DNA of 64,000 nt from DASQHY01 sp035602605 (GCA_035602605.1 DATNLZ010000140.1:22089-86088); one strand, 5' to 3'. Positions 51,787-61,833 are shown, numbered from the stretch's first letter. The notes: generated from the letters alone by a model not told the origin. A program made the numbers and translations.

Positions 51787-54700
51787 TTAGAAGATGAATT
51801 TTGCTCCCAACTGAAGGATCCGCGGTGTAAGGGGAGTATTACTGTTATTGGTTGGGAGGCCAAAGGTAGTTGAACTGATTAGGCCCCCGCTCGAGGAAAG
51901 CGTGTATCGGGTAGTGTTGACCGCAAAGACGTTATTTTTGTTAAAGACGTTGAACGCTTCGAGGATCAACTGAAATTTCATCCGCTCACTAAGCGGGAGA
52001 TTCTTGGTGATACGGGGGTCGAAGCTGGTATTGCGAGGCAGATAGAAAGTGTTGCGGCCAACAAGAAGCCGAGCGGTACGGGGATTGCCGGTCCGATTGA
52101 GATCGCCCGAAACTAATGCTGTGTACGGCTGGCCAGATTGAATTGTGAAGATACCGCTGAACTCCCAACCGCCCAGAATGAAGCGCGGAACGCCTGAGAA
52201 ACCCTTCGCATAGGTGTCGAGATCCCAGATGCCGCTTAGAACGAGCCGGTGACGCTGATCGTTCTGGCCCACGGCGCGGTCGGCTCTTAGGATTGTGGGG
52301 AATTGAACCATCTTGGCATCATCGCCTCCAGGAACCACGGCGGTAGCGTCGGGATTGTCATCAATGACTTTACCCAGGGTGTAGGCACCTGAAAACTGGA
52401 AGCCCATACTCATGCGCTTGGTCATCTGGACAATAAAGCCATGGTAGATGGAATTCGCTGTGCCTTCGAACTGCAGGATACGATTAAAGCCGGGGATGGG
52501 TCTCACCACGGAATACGCCGGAACACTCACGGTAGTGGTTCCGTCCACCAAAACATTCCTTGTTGTTAGGACCGGATTCAAATTGATGTCGCGGGTGCGC
52601 TGGATGTGCGTACCCTTGACCCCGAGGTAGGACACACCCAGGGAAAAATTGCGGCCGAGAGAATGCTCGACTCCCAAGCTCCATTGCTGAACAGTAGGTT
52701 GCTTGTAGTCCTTGTCGAAAACAAAAATGATGGGAGGGTTGGATAAGACACCGGTGGGCGCGGCGCAGGACGGAGAGGTTCCCGGACCGCCAGGAGCGCC
52801 ACACTTGTTCGCGGGATACCGCGGAACATCGTCCCCGTTGAAATTGAGGGTGGCAACGTTGACGCCGTTATTGGACATGGCAGTGCCGTACAGGATGGAA
52901 GGTGTGCGGCCGTAAAACAATCCGTAGCCTCCGCGAACAACCAGCCTCGAGGAGGGGCTCCAAGCAAAGCCTATGCGCGGTTCCGGAGTGTTTCTTGGAT
53001 TGTTTATTCGGCTGGTATCCAAGCCGGCGGCGAACGCAGTGGGATTGCGAGTGCTGGGCTGGTCAACGCGCTGGTAGTCATACCGCACGCCGAGGTTCAG
53101 GGTGAGGCTACGGCGGACGCGCCACTCGTCCTGCGCAAAAAAAGAGCTTTCAAACAGGTTAGGGTTTGTCGTTGGGCCGGTAGTGCCAGCGCCTGCAAAG
53201 GCCTGGGTGATAGTGGCATCACTGGGTTTTTGGCGGTCTGGGACGCCCAACAGGTTGCGGCCGAACGCCTCTAGGCTAACGAAATTGTACGTTCCGGAGA
53301 AATTACCAGGGAAAAAGTTAGCAATTTGATCGCGGATGAAATCGACGCCAAACTTGAGAGCGTGAGGACCGCGAACCCAAGCGAGGGTATCGCCAAATTG
53401 CTGGCGATGGATGTTGGTGAAACGCGGACTGAAGAAATTACGACCGACCGTGAGAACGATAGGGCCGCCCTGCCGGACGGTGGCCTCAGGGTTGGAGCTA
53501 TTGGCTAAGCCGGGCTCGTTGTCGCGCATGTAGGAAAAAGACGCAATGTTAACGAGTCTGCTGGAAAGGGACGACGTCAAACGCAGGGCAGCAGTATCCG
53601 TGGTCACGAGAGACGCACCAGTGTGCTCGAGGGAATTTTGCAAACCGCCGTTTTCGAAGTTTGCACCGGTGAATCGCTGGCTATTGATGCGACCGGAGAG
53701 AAGATTATTCTGGCCGATGTGCCAGTCCACCTTGCCGAGGTAGACATTCTGGTTTTGCGTTCGCGTCCACGATGAAGCACGGGCGTTGAGATAGTCGAGC
53801 GCAGCTTGCTGGTAGCCGGCAATTGTGGGGTTGGTGCTTAGGCTGAAACCGCTCGGCAGCAGGAGGGACACGGTATTGGGCAGGGTGTTGCGCTGCCCGT
53901 CATAGTCGAAGAAGAAAAAAAGCTTATCTCGGAAGATGGGCCCACCGAGGTTGCCACCGAACTGGTTGAAGTGCAGCGGGGCTTTGGGTCTTTTCGGTAT
54001 TGCACTCTTAGTAATGCTGTCTTGCGCGTTGAGCGAAGTATCGCGATAAAACTCAAAGGCAGTGCCGTGCCAGTCATTGGTTCCCGACTTGGTGATGACG
54101 TTGATGACGGCCCCTCCGGCGCGGCCATATTCGGCGGAATAAGAATTGGAGTTGACTTGAAACTCTGCGACAGCATCCTGGCTGAACTGGTAAGGAGCCC
54201 GGCCTGAGCCGGTGCGACCAGTCGTCTGGCCGAAGAAGGTATTGTTGTTGTCGGAGCCGTCCACGACGAGGGAATTTAGAGTACCACGTTGACCGGCGAA
54301 GCTGATGTCACCCTGGCGGGCGTCAAGTGTCACGCCGGGTGTCAGTAGGACGAAGTTAATGAAATTGCGTCCGAGAACCGGGAGATTGGCAACGGACTGA
54401 CTGTTGACGGTCGCGCTGACCTGGGATCGGGTCGTCTCGACGACAGGCACATCGGAGATGACATCCACTTTCTCGGTTTGTCCCGCGACGCCAAGGGTCA
54501 GGGCGAGGTTAAGGCGCGCGCCCACGGTCACGTCGACATTTTTTCGCACGAGTGGGGCAAACCCTTGGGCCTGGACTGTAATATCGTAAGTTCCCGCGAG
54601 GACGACGGGTAAGCGGAAGTAGCCAGCGGGATCAGTCGTACCCGTATAAGTGAGATTGGTGCCGGTGTTCCGAGCCGTTATGGAAGCGCCGGCAACGGTT

Positions 54701-54831
54701 CCGCCGTTCTGGTCCACAACGGTGCCTTCGATAGATCCCTGATTTCCGCCTTGGCTGTGGACTTGTGCCGCCATTCCCAGCATGAATGCGAGGGTGAGTA
54801 CGATTCCCAAGACTCGTGGTGACCTGAACAT
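51787..54831 (-). CDS. Oar-like TonB-dependent receptor
   Basis: A 1014-residue outer-membrane protein. Residues 1-26 are a signal peptide, ~35-115 a carboxypeptidase-regulatory-like beta domain (GSIEGTVVDQNGGTVAGASITARN), ~120-240 a plug-like domain (LPVLGRNFINFVLLTPGV, SLVVDGSDNNNTFFG, RAGGAVINVITKSGTNDWHG), and the rest a beta-barrel ending LQLGAKFIF. This architecture is expanded in Acidobacteria and is linked to uptake of large sugars or signals. GAGGAG precedes ATG 54831. Three 9-base repeats lie in its upstream region. Confidence 0.9.
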   Translation of the reverse strand: MFRSPRVLGIVLTLAFMLGMAAQVHSQGGNQGSIEGTVVDQNGGTVAGASITARNTGTNLTYTGTTDPAGYFRLPVVLAGTYDITVQAQGFAPLVRKNVDVTVGARLNLALTLGVAGQTEKVDVISDVPVVETTRSQVSATVNSQSVANLPVLGRNFINFVLLTPGVTLDARQGDISFAGQRGTLNSLVVDGSDNNNTFFGQTTGRTGSGRAPYQFSQDAVAEFQVNSNSYSAEYGRAGGAVINVITKSGTNDWHGTAFEFYRDTSLNAQDSITKSAIPKRPKAPLHFNQFGGNLGGPIFRDKLFFFFDYDGQRNTLPNTVSLLLPSGFSLSTNPTIAGYQQAALDYLNARASSWTRTQNQNVYLGKVDWHIGQNNLLSGRINSQRFTGANFENGGLQNSLEHTGASLVTTDTAALRLTSSLSSRLVNIASFSYMRDNEPGLANSSNPEATVRQGGPIVLTVGRNFFSPRFTNIHRQQFGDTLAWVRGPHALKFGVDFIRDQIANFFPGNFSGTYNFVSLEAFGRNLLGVPDRQKPSDATITQAFAGAGTTGPTTNPNLFESSFFAQDEWRVRRSLTLNLGVRYDYQRVDQPSTRNPTAFAAGLDTSRINNPRNTPEPRIGFAWSPSSRLVVRGGYGLFYGRTPSILYGTAMSNNGVNVATLNFNGDDVPRYPANKCGAPGGPGTSPSCAAPTGVLSNPPIIFVFDKDYKQPTVQQWSLGVEHSLGRNFSLGVSYLGVKGTHIQRTRDINLNPVLTTRNVLVDGTTTVSVPAYSVVRPIPGFNRILQFEGTANSIYHGFIVQMTKRMSMGFQFSGAYTLGKVIDDNPDATAVVPGGDDAKMVQFPTILRADRAVGQNDQRHRLVLSGIWDLDTYAKGFSGVPRFILGGWEFSGIFTIQSGQPYTALVSGDLNRTGNPRTARLLVGRNTFYLPRNTSFDPRITKNLPLSERMKFQLILEAFNVFNKNNVFAVNTTRYTLSSSGGLISSTTFGLPTNNSNTPLTPRILQLGAKFIF

Positions 54832-54931
54832 GTGGCTCTCCTCAGTATTTGGATCTCGAGCACAGTCTACTTACAGAAAAATTGCGGAGAGGAAGCATAC
54901 CAATAGCGGGTGCGGCGATGCAAGCTGACGC

Positions 54932-54958
54932 GGTTGAGACGGTTGAGACGGTTGAGAC
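54932..54958. repeat. three tandem 9-base repeats
   Basis: GGTTGAGAC repeated three times without spacer (27 bases), in the 135-base gap upstream of the Oar-like gene. Could bind a regulator or be chance slippage. Confidence 0.7.
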
Positions 54959-54966
54959 GACCAAGG

Positions 54967-56697
54967 CTATTTCGCGCGCGAGTGTGCCGAAAGTTTGCGC
55001 AGCGCGCGGCCGGCGAGCGCGCCCGTGTATTTGCCCTGGTCGACCGCAAGTGTGCCGTTTACCAGGACATATTTCATCCCGATGGCGAGCTGTTGGGGGT
55101 GCTCGTAGGTGGACTGGTCGGCGACGGTGGCGGGATCGAAGGCGATTACGTCAGCGTAGAAGTTTTCGCGAAGGGTGCCCCGCTCTGGAATGTGAGCAAG
55201 CTCAGCGGGCTGGCTGGTGCTTGCGCGAATTGCGACGGAAAGCGGGACTACTTTTTTCTCCAAAACGTAGACGCGGAGCTTGCGCGGATAGGTGCCGTAA
55301 AGCCGCGGGTGGCCTGCGGAGCCGTCCGAGCCGGTCATGACCCAGGGTTGCTTCATGAAACGAGCAACATCGGCTTCGTCCATATTGAAGGAGGCGACAG
55401 CCAGGCCAGAAAGTTTACGTTCACGCATGATCTGAAGAGCGGCCTCGACGGGAGGCAGATTTTTCTCTTGGGCCACCGCCGCGAGTTTCTTGCCGAGCAG
55501 CTCGGGCGCTTCCGATGAAGTGAAGAGCAGGGAATCGGGACCGCCGCGGCGCTTCAGGTTGTCTTCGATTTCTTGCAGGAGGCGTGGGCGCAGCCCCTTG
55601 TCATCGAGGCGCTCCAGAATTTCGCTCTGCGTTCCCGCTTGGGCCCACGGAGGTAATAGGCTGGCGATCAGGCTAGAGCCAGAGGACGTGTAAGGATATT
55701 GATCCGCTGTCACATCGAGTCCCTCTGCACGCGCTTTTTCGACCATGGCGATGACTTCGATGCTCTTGCCCCAAACTTGCGGGCCAAGAGCCTTGATATG
55801 GGAAATGTGCACGGGTATATGGGCTTCCCGGGCGATACGAATCGTTTCCGCGATCGAGCCGAGCAACCCGATCGAGTACGAATCTTCGTCGCGCATGTGC
55901 GAGTCATAATAGCCGCCCAATTCGGCGGCGGCCTTGGCCAGTTCGATTACTTCTTCGGTGTGTGCGAAGCTTCCAGGAACATAGAAAAGTCCCGTGGAAA
56001 GTCCGAAGGATCCTTCGCGCATGGCTCCGCGAACCAGCGACTTCATGCTTTCGAGTTGTTCAGGCGTGGGCTGAATGTTGCCGGAGCCAAGAATTTCGCG
56101 ACGAACAGTGCCGTGTCCAACGAGCAGAACAGCGTTGGTGCCAATACCTTGCTTTTCCCAGCTATCAAGAATTCTTGCGGGATGCGGGGAGCCGCCGCCG
56201 TCGTTGCCGACGATGACCGTGGTTACGCCCTGCATGAGGTAATTGAGGTTGCTGTTGCGCCCCAGTGCGGAGAGGTCGGAACCGGCATGGGTGTGGGGAT
56301 CGATGAATCCGGGGGCAACGATCAGTCCACGAGCATCGATGGTGCGAGCCGCTATGAGCTTCGCCTTGCGCGCATCGCCGAGGAAAACGATGCGATCACT
56401 GCGAATCCCAAGGTCCGCCGCGCGAAGAGCGGCCCCGGTGCCGTCAATGACTTGGCCTCCAACGATTAGAAGGTCCGGTTGCGAGGCTCGGCTCGGGGCG
56501 TTGTTTTGCTTCGCGCTGCCACTGCGACTCTGGCTGGGGTTCTGTAAGCGGCTTTGGTCAGAATTTTGTGCAAGCGTCGATGTGGTGCAAGCGAAGGGCG
56601 CGCTTAGCAGAATGGCGAGTAGAATCTTTGGGCGCAGATGAGCACCAGTGTGATGGCGATGGATTGCGGGTGTCAAAGACATAGGGAGCCAAACCAT
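54967..56697 (-). CDS. D-aminoacylase/N-acyl-D-amino-acid deacylase family amidohydrolase, exported
   Basis: A 576-residue metal-dependent amidohydrolase, probably removing the acyl group from N-acyl-D-amino acids. A hydrophobic export signal lies within residues ~20-43 (LRPKILLAILLSAPFACTTSTLAQ). The metal sites are PGFIDPHTHAGSD, then GHGTVR, YDSHMRDE, VHISHIKALG and MTGSDGSAGHP. The TGLFYVPGSFA stretch marks the D-aminoacylase subgroup. Start 56697 or 56682 (five codons later). Not clearly in an operon. Neighbouring secreted dipeptidase (44813) could use related D-peptides, but they are 9 kb apart. Confidence 0.85.
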   Translation of the reverse strand: MVWLPMSLTPAIHRHHTGAHLRPKILLAILLSAPFACTTSTLAQNSDQSRLQNPSQSRSGSAKQNNAPSRASQPDLLIVGGQVIDGTGAALRAADLGIRSDRIVFLGDARKAKLIAARTIDARGLIVAPGFIDPHTHAGSDLSALGRNSNLNYLMQGVTTVIVGNDGGGSPHPARILDSWEKQGIGTNAVLLVGHGTVRREILGSGNIQPTPEQLESMKSLVRGAMREGSFGLSTGLFYVPGSFAHTEEVIELAKAAAELGGYYDSHMRDEDSYSIGLLGSIAETIRIAREAHIPVHISHIKALGPQVWGKSIEVIAMVEKARAEGLDVTADQYPYTSSGSSLIASLLPPWAQAGTQSEILERLDDKGLRPRLLQEIEDNLKRRGGPDSLLFTSSEAPELLGKKLAAVAQEKNLPPVEAALQIMRERKLSGLAVASFNMDEADVARFMKQPWVMTGSDGSAGHPRLYGTYPRKLRVYVLEKKVVPLSVAIRASTSQPAELAHIPERGTLRENFYADVIAFDPATVADQSTYEHPQQLAIGMKYVLVNGTLAVDQGKYTGALAGRALRKLSAHSRAK

Positions 56698-56911
56698 ATG
56701 AGAGCCACCGACGAGTTGGTGACCGGCTTGAGATTCGGAGTGCCAGAGTCTGCGTCGCTCGCAAATAATAGGTGGCCGCCCAGCTGAGATGTCTTCGCCT
56801 AAAAAGCCTCCCGAGCGTTCTTGGGAGCGTAAAATTCTGGGTACCCACCCAATCGAAGAGGAATTCCCCCAACTACATGGCAGCCGCCTGAAATGCTCGC
56901 GCCTGCGGTAA

Positions 56912-58342
56912 TTAAAACTGATTCCACAGGTACTGGTTGTACACCTCGTGGTGAAATTGCACTTCGGGAGCTTTGACCAAGGCGCCCAGCAGCCGCGGAC
57001 AGCGATCGGCTGAGGCTTGTTTCAGATCGGCGTAGCGCCCTTTCACGTCTTCGCCGAGAATCGTGGTGATCCAGTCGGCCTTCCGAAAATTTTTCAATGC
57101 GTCATAAATATTGTCCGGGAGATACCGCTCCGCCTGGCGAAGGTTTTTTATCTTTGCGATGTCGCCCTCGATCCCGGTTCGAAAGATCGAATACATAACC
57201 ATGTACGGATTGGCGTCCGGAGCAACCGAGCGAACTTCCACGCGCATGCTTTTTTCATTCCCGATGGGAATGCGTATCATCGAGCCCCGATCGACGGCTG
57301 ATGCCTTGAGCTGGTTAGGCGCCTCAAAATGCGGATCGAGGCGACGATACGCGTTTACGCTGGCATTGAGCAGCAGGCAGATGTCGTTGCCATGCGTGAG
57401 GATGCGATCGACAAACGCCCAGCCGAACTTGCTGAGCTTTTCTTCTCCCTTGGGATCCCAACACAGGTTTTTGCCGCCCTTGCTGACCGAAACGTTGGTG
57501 TGCATGCCGCTGCCGTTGACGCCCAGCACAGGCTTGGGTAAGAAGGACGCTGTCAGACCCATGCGCGTGGCGACCTGCCGGCAAATCAATTTGTAGAGCT
57601 GGATTTGATCGGCCGCCGCTACGACTTCACCGTAACCGTAGTTGATTTCGAATTGCGACGGAGCGACTTCCGGGTGATCTTTTTCATTTTGGAAGCCCAT
57701 CGCGCGCTGTACTTCCGCAGTGGTGTCGATGAAGGTGCGCAAGGGGTCGCCGGGCAATGAATGGTAATAACCGCCAGTGTTGACGTACTCAAACTTGCCG
57801 GTTTCGTTGTAGGTGCGCTCGGCATCCGCACCTTTAAAAAGAAATCCTTCAATTTCGTTGGCGGCGTTGAGCGTGTAGCCCTCGGACTTATGCAATTTTT
57901 CCGCAAAACCCTTGAGGATACCGCGAATGTCCGCACTATATGGAGTGCCGTCTTTGTCGATGACCTCGCCGAAAACCAGCACCTTGCCGGAGCCGAACAC
58001 ATCGGTGGGAGCCCAGTAAAACGCGGCCCAATCCATCGCCAGGCGCAGGTCGCTCTCACGTTGCGCGGTAAATCCGCGGATGGACGAGCCGTCAAAGGTG
58101 AGGTTGTCCCAGCTCTTGATCAGAAACTTTTTGTCGTAATCCAGCATGTGCAAGCGGCCTTCGAGGTCGCTGAAGAGCACGGTGACGGCCTTGATCCGTT
58201 TTTCGTCGGTCAAGTACTTCATGCGCTCTTCTTGAATCTTGTGCGCAGGCGCACGATTCCTGCGCAATTCCTTCGCTTGCAGGTTGAGCTGCTCCAACTC
58301 GTCATAAGGAAGCGCCAAAAAATTACGGTGTTCGTTGAACAT
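56912..58342 (-). CDS. glnA: glutamine synthetase
   Basis: A 476-residue glutamine synthetase of the GlnA type, making glutamine from glutamate, ammonia and ATP. Conserved segments are NLTFDGSSIRGF, EIEGFLF (metal Glu), VNGSGMHTNVSVSKGG, RGSMIRIPIGNEKSMRVEVRSVAPDANPYM. ATG 58342 is preferred over upstream starts because AAGGAG is at good spacing. It lacks an obvious tyrosine adenylylation loop of the E. coli sort, suggesting other control, though divergence may hide it. A candidate promoter is at 58613-58641. It is divergent from the inositol oxygenase gene. Confidence 0.88.
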   Translation of the reverse strand: MFNEHRNFLALPYDELEQLNLQAKELRRNRAPAHKIQEERMKYLTDEKRIKAVTVLFSDLEGRLHMLDYDKKFLIKSWDNLTFDGSSIRGFTAQRESDLRLAMDWAAFYWAPTDVFGSGKVLVFGEVIDKDGTPYSADIRGILKGFAEKLHKSEGYTLNAANEIEGFLFKGADAERTYNETGKFEYVNTGGYYHSLPGDPLRTFIDTTAEVQRAMGFQNEKDHPEVAPSQFEINYGYGEVVAAADQIQLYKLICRQVATRMGLTASFLPKPVLGVNGSGMHTNVSVSKGGKNLCWDPKGEEKLSKFGWAFVDRILTHGNDICLLLNASVNAYRRLDPHFEAPNQLKASAVDRGSMIRIPIGNEKSMRVEVRSVAPDANPYMVMYSIFRTGIEGDIAKIKNLRQAERYLPDNIYDALKNFRKADWITTILGEDVKGRYADLKQASADRCPRLLGALVKAPEVQFHHEVYNQYLWNQF

Positions 58343-58932
58343 GAGTCTCCTTGTTGGAAAGTGTACCGCCAGCATGGCGTAAAAATTGTGACCGATAAAC
58401 TGCCCATGTGGGACTACGAAGGTGTGCATGGCCAAACGATGTCGCGCTCACTTCTTCAACGCGCAGGCATCTCCGCAGCCAGATGTCACGGGGACCAGCG
58501 AAATTGGGGACTGGGAATCTCGCGTTGCTTTTTGCGATGCGTGGTGAAAAATCTTTGCCGTCCATCCACTCTCCCAAAAGGAAATGACTGCAGGTTCATC
58601 GGGTGACGAGAGAAACTAGCGCAAGAAACGAGGCGCGTCAAGCAATGCATCGCAGCAACGGAGAATTGCGCATTCAGTGAGCTTATTATCTCGATTCAAA
58701 GTTTTAATGAGCGATGTGGCAGGCTACGATACGGGCTGACACGAACTGCGGCGCTGAACTTTGCAAAGGACCTTGCACGACCACAACGCAGGTTGTCACG
58801 AGCCGTGGTATCGGCTTGAAAGATCCCGATATAAATGATCAAAACGCGTGGTATCCTGTGGCTTTGACGTGGCTTTTTTCGCTCCAATAGGAATCGGTTC
58901 GGCCCAGCAGGAGCAGGAAAGAAGGAAATCTT
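58343..58932. other. 590-base divergent upstream region
   Basis: Between glnA (minus) and the inositol oxygenase gene (+). Apart from the glnA promoter candidate, only a TTGACG at 58864 with poor -10 could serve the + gene. No coding sequence is supported. Confidence 0.4.
58613..58641 (-). promoter_or_regulatory. candidate promoter of glnA
   Basis: Minus strand: TTGACG (58636-58641), 17-base spacer, TAGTTT (58613-58618). The leader to 58342 would be long (~265 bases), leaving room for regulation. Confidence 0.35.
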
Positions 58933-59790
58933 ATGATGAAACCTATAGCCGATAACGCCCCTCTTAAGGAACTCGACGATTGGGACGATTTTGTTGCTAT
59001 CCGCTATCAGCAGGGAAAATCTGAAGAAGATTTCCGCAACTATAAAGCCGACGCCAATCGCACCGTGACCGAATTCTACCGTCAGAATCATGCCTACCAG
59101 ACGCTGGATTTTGTTCGGAGCAAAAAAGCCGAGTACTGCAGCTTGAAACGCGGTAAGAAAAGCATCTGGGAAATGGCCGAGTATCTGAACACTCTCGTGG
59201 ATGATAGCGATCCCGATACCGACCTTACCCAAACCGAGCACCTCCTCCAGACTGCCGAGGCCATCCGCAAGGATGGTCATCCGCGCTGGTTCGTTCTTGC
59301 CGGCTTGGTGCACGATCTTGGCAAGGTGCTCTGCCTTTACGGCGAGTCGCAGTGGGCTGTGGTCGGCGATACGTTTCCCGTTGGCTGTGCATACTCGGAT
59401 CAGATCATTTTTCCGGAATTCTTTCCCGCCAACGCGGATAGTGCGGTCCCCGAGTACCAGACCGAATACGGCATCTACGGATCGCACTGCGGTCTTGACA
59501 ACGTGCACCTCTCATTTGGACATGACGAATACATCTATCAGGTAACGCGGAAGTATTTGCCCGAAGAAGCCGGGTACATGCTCCGCTATCATTCCTTCTA
59601 CCCCGCGCACCGGCACGGTGCCTATCGCCATCTCATGAACGACAATGACGAGCGCATGTTTGAGTGGGTGCGAAAGTTTAATCCCTACGATCTGTACTCC
59701 AAAGGTCGTGAGCGCCCGAACATGCAAGAGATTCGTCCCTACTACCAGGATCTCGTCTCAGAGTTCTTCCCCGACAAGATCGACTGGTGA
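58933..59790 (+). CDS. miox: myo-inositol oxygenase
   Basis: A 285-residue di-iron enzyme of the HD-domain fold that cleaves myo-inositol to D-glucuronate. All six iron ligands of the animal enzyme can be placed: H103, H127, D128, H197, H220 and D253 (motifs TEH, LVHDLGKVL, FGHDEYIY, RYHSFY, FNPYDLY). The N-terminal FRNYKADANRTVTEFYRQNHAYQTLDFV and the Trp at the C terminus match eukaryotic members closely. A purine-rich AGAAGGAAA precedes ATG 58933. Convergent with inositol-3-phosphate synthase, 81 bases apart. Bacterial MIOX is known but uncommon. Confidence 0.96.
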   Translation: MMKPIADNAPLKELDDWDDFVAIRYQQGKSEEDFRNYKADANRTVTEFYRQNHAYQTLDFVRSKKAEYCSLKRGKKSIWEMAEYLNTLVDDSDPDTDLTQTEHLLQTAEAIRKDGHPRWFVLAGLVHDLGKVLCLYGESQWAVVGDTFPVGCAYSDQIIFPEFFPANADSAVPEYQTEYGIYGSHCGLDNVHLSFGHDEYIYQVTRKYLPEEAGYMLRYHSFYPAHRHGAYRHLMNDNDERMFEWVRKFNPYDLYSKGRERPNMQEIRPYYQDLVSEFFPDKIDW

Positions 59791-59871
59791 TTGCCTCTGA
59801 GAGACTGTGGGGAGTTCTCTGATCCATCGGGCGGGCATAACGTGTGGGTTGCAGAAGGGCAGTTAAGAGTG

Positions 59872-61185
59872 TCAGTCGTAGTATTCCTGGCCAAGGTGCG
59901 TAATCAGATCTTGGCCCATCATCCAACGCAGGGTGTTCTTCAGCTTCATGGATTGGATGAAGAGGTCGTGCTCGGGATAGAGGTTGGGCGCGGTCATGGG
60001 CGCTTTGAAGTAGAAGCTCAGCCATTCCTGGATGCCGCGCATTCCCGCTCGCTGCGCAAGATCGAGGAAGAGAACAAGGTCGAGCACGATGGGTGCGGCG
60101 AGGATCGAGTCGCGGCACAGGAAGTCCACCTTGATCTGCATTGGGTAGCCGAGCCATCCAAAAATATCAATGTTGTCCCAGCCCTCTTTATTGTCGCCGC
60201 GCGGGGGGTAGTAGTTGATGCGCACTTTGTGATGGATTTTGCCGTAAAGGTGCGGGTAAAGATGCGGTTGCAAAATATATTCCAGCGCCCCGAGCTTGGA
60301 CTCCTCTTTAGTTTTGAAAGAACTCGGGTCGTCTAGCACTTCACCATCACGGTTGCCCAGAATATTTGTTGAAAACCAGCCGTTCAGGCCGAGCATGCGC
60401 GCCTTGAACCCGGGTGCCAGAATTGTTTTCAGCAATGTCTGCCCGGTCTTAAAATCCTTCCCGCAAATTGGCACTTCGTGCTCGAGCGCGAGCGTTTGCA
60501 TCGCGGGAATATCCACGGTCAAATTAGGCGCGCCGTTGGCAAAGGGAACACCGCTCGTAATCGCTGCCCACGCATAGAGCATCGAAGGCGCAATAGCCCG
60601 GTGATTTTTCTTCATGGCCTCAACAAATTCTTCCGGCGTCTGATGAACAGCTTCCGGCGTCAGAAAGATTTCAGTTGAGCCGCACCAGGCCACCACGACT
60701 CGGTCCGCGCCGGATTTCTTTTTAAAATTCTTGATGTCGTCCTTGATTTCAAGTGCCAGGTCATATTTCGTCTTGCCCTTCTTAACGTTCGGGCCCGTCA
60801 GATTCTTCACATAATTCTGGTCAAACGCCGCCTTCATGGGGCGAATTTTGGACAGAAATGACTTGGCGCGCTCCAGATGATTCGCATCAAGCACTCCTGC
60901 TTTGCTCGCGGCCTCATAGGCTGTATCCGGGAAAATGTCCCATCCACCGAAAACCAGGCTGTCGAGTTCAGTGAGCGCCACAAAGTCCTTGATCCGTGGC
61001 GAGCGACCTTCGGTGCGCTTCCCGAGGCGAATCGTGCCAACCTGCGTTAGCGAACCAACCGGTTGCGCCGCACCTTTTCGTACCAGCTCGACTCCTGCCA
61101 TGAACGTGGTGCTTACCGCGCCCATTCCTGGCGTCAATACCGCCAATTTCCCCTTCGGCGGCGCAATCTTGGCCGGCCTGCGCAT
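59872..61185 (-). CDS. ino1: inositol-3-phosphate synthase
   Basis: A 437-residue NAD-dependent enzyme that makes 1L-myo-inositol-3-phosphate from glucose-6-phosphate. Conserved segments are VLTPGMGAVSTTFMAG (NAD site), YAWAAITSGVPFANGAPNLTVD, CGKDFKTGQTLLKTILAPGF, GLNGWFSTNILGNRDG, HHKVRINYYPPRGDNKEG and VDFLCRDSILAAP. The last two supply the catalytic Lys and phosphate contacts. Start ATG 61185. Paired convergently with inositol oxygenase. Inositol is also used for phosphatidylinositol or compatible solutes in bacteria, so oxidation is not the only possible fate. Confidence 0.95.
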   Translation of the reverse strand: MRRPAKIAPPKGKLAVLTPGMGAVSTTFMAGVELVRKGAAQPVGSLTQVGTIRLGKRTEGRSPRIKDFVALTELDSLVFGGWDIFPDTAYEAASKAGVLDANHLERAKSFLSKIRPMKAAFDQNYVKNLTGPNVKKGKTKYDLALEIKDDIKNFKKKSGADRVVVAWCGSTEIFLTPEAVHQTPEEFVEAMKKNHRAIAPSMLYAWAAITSGVPFANGAPNLTVDIPAMQTLALEHEVPICGKDFKTGQTLLKTILAPGFKARMLGLNGWFSTNILGNRDGEVLDDPSSFKTKEESKLGALEYILQPHLYPHLYGKIHHKVRINYYPPRGDNKEGWDNIDIFGWLGYPMQIKVDFLCRDSILAAPIVLDLVLFLDLAQRAGMRGIQEWLSFYFKAPMTAPNLYPEHDLFIQSMKLKNTLRWMMGQDLITHLGQEYYD

Positions 61186-61316
61186 GCGTTTTGCCTCGAT
61201 TCGATGTGGGCTAGATATCCGCGAGTGAGCCTATAACCAGCGAAGCGCGCGGACAAAAACAAAACACAGTATCATGCGGTAATCGCGCCTGATTTGCAAC
61301 GCAGAAGGGAAAGAGC

Positions 61317-61595
61317 ATGAAACTCAAATTGATTACGCCACTTCGACTAGGTTTATTGGGAATGGCGTTCTTCATCGGCGCGGTAGCTGGGGTTGCGTTT
61401 TGGAGTTATCTAGCGAAGCGCAATGATCCGCCTGGTTGGATAATGGATCGTGCTATTCCAGGTGGGGCTTACTACTTGGCTGAATTTGCCGCTCTTCTTG
61501 TTGTTTCCGCATTAGTTTGGGCAATTGCCGCATGGGCAAAACGCAGGTTTTCAAAATGGGTCACTACGTGTGCCGCGAACACATCAACTGCATAG
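61317..61595 (+). CDS. small two-helix membrane protein, function unknown
   Basis: A 92-residue protein with two hydrophobic helices (residues ~10-33 and ~53-72), a short polar loop with RNDPPGWIMD between them, and a basic end (KRRFSKW). GAAGGGAAAGAG precedes ATG 61317. Nothing identifies its role. A group II intron remnant begins four bases after its stop; the last residues (CAANTSTA) might reflect disruption of a longer original frame. Confidence 0.55.
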   Translation: MKLKLITPLRLGLLGMAFFIGAVAGVAFWSYLAKRNDPPGWIMDRAIPGGAYYLAEFAALLVVSALVWAIAAWAKRRFSKWVTTCAANTSTA

Positions 61596-61833
61596 GAGGT
61601 GTGGAACTGCAAGAGAGATGAGGAGAGGTTCCTCGGAGCCGGCGATCAGGAGCAGGCTCCAAACCACTGCGAGCTGCTGGCGTTAAGAGCGTTGGTGGTG
61701 AGCGTCGCAGGAAAAGGCAGGAAGTAAATCCTGTCAGGTGAGATCTGGAGAGACGAGCGCAAGCGAACCGCTGATGACGTGCCGAAATTCACAGGACGAT
61801 GTCGAAACCGGGGGGAAGGTAGTGGCCCCTGGG

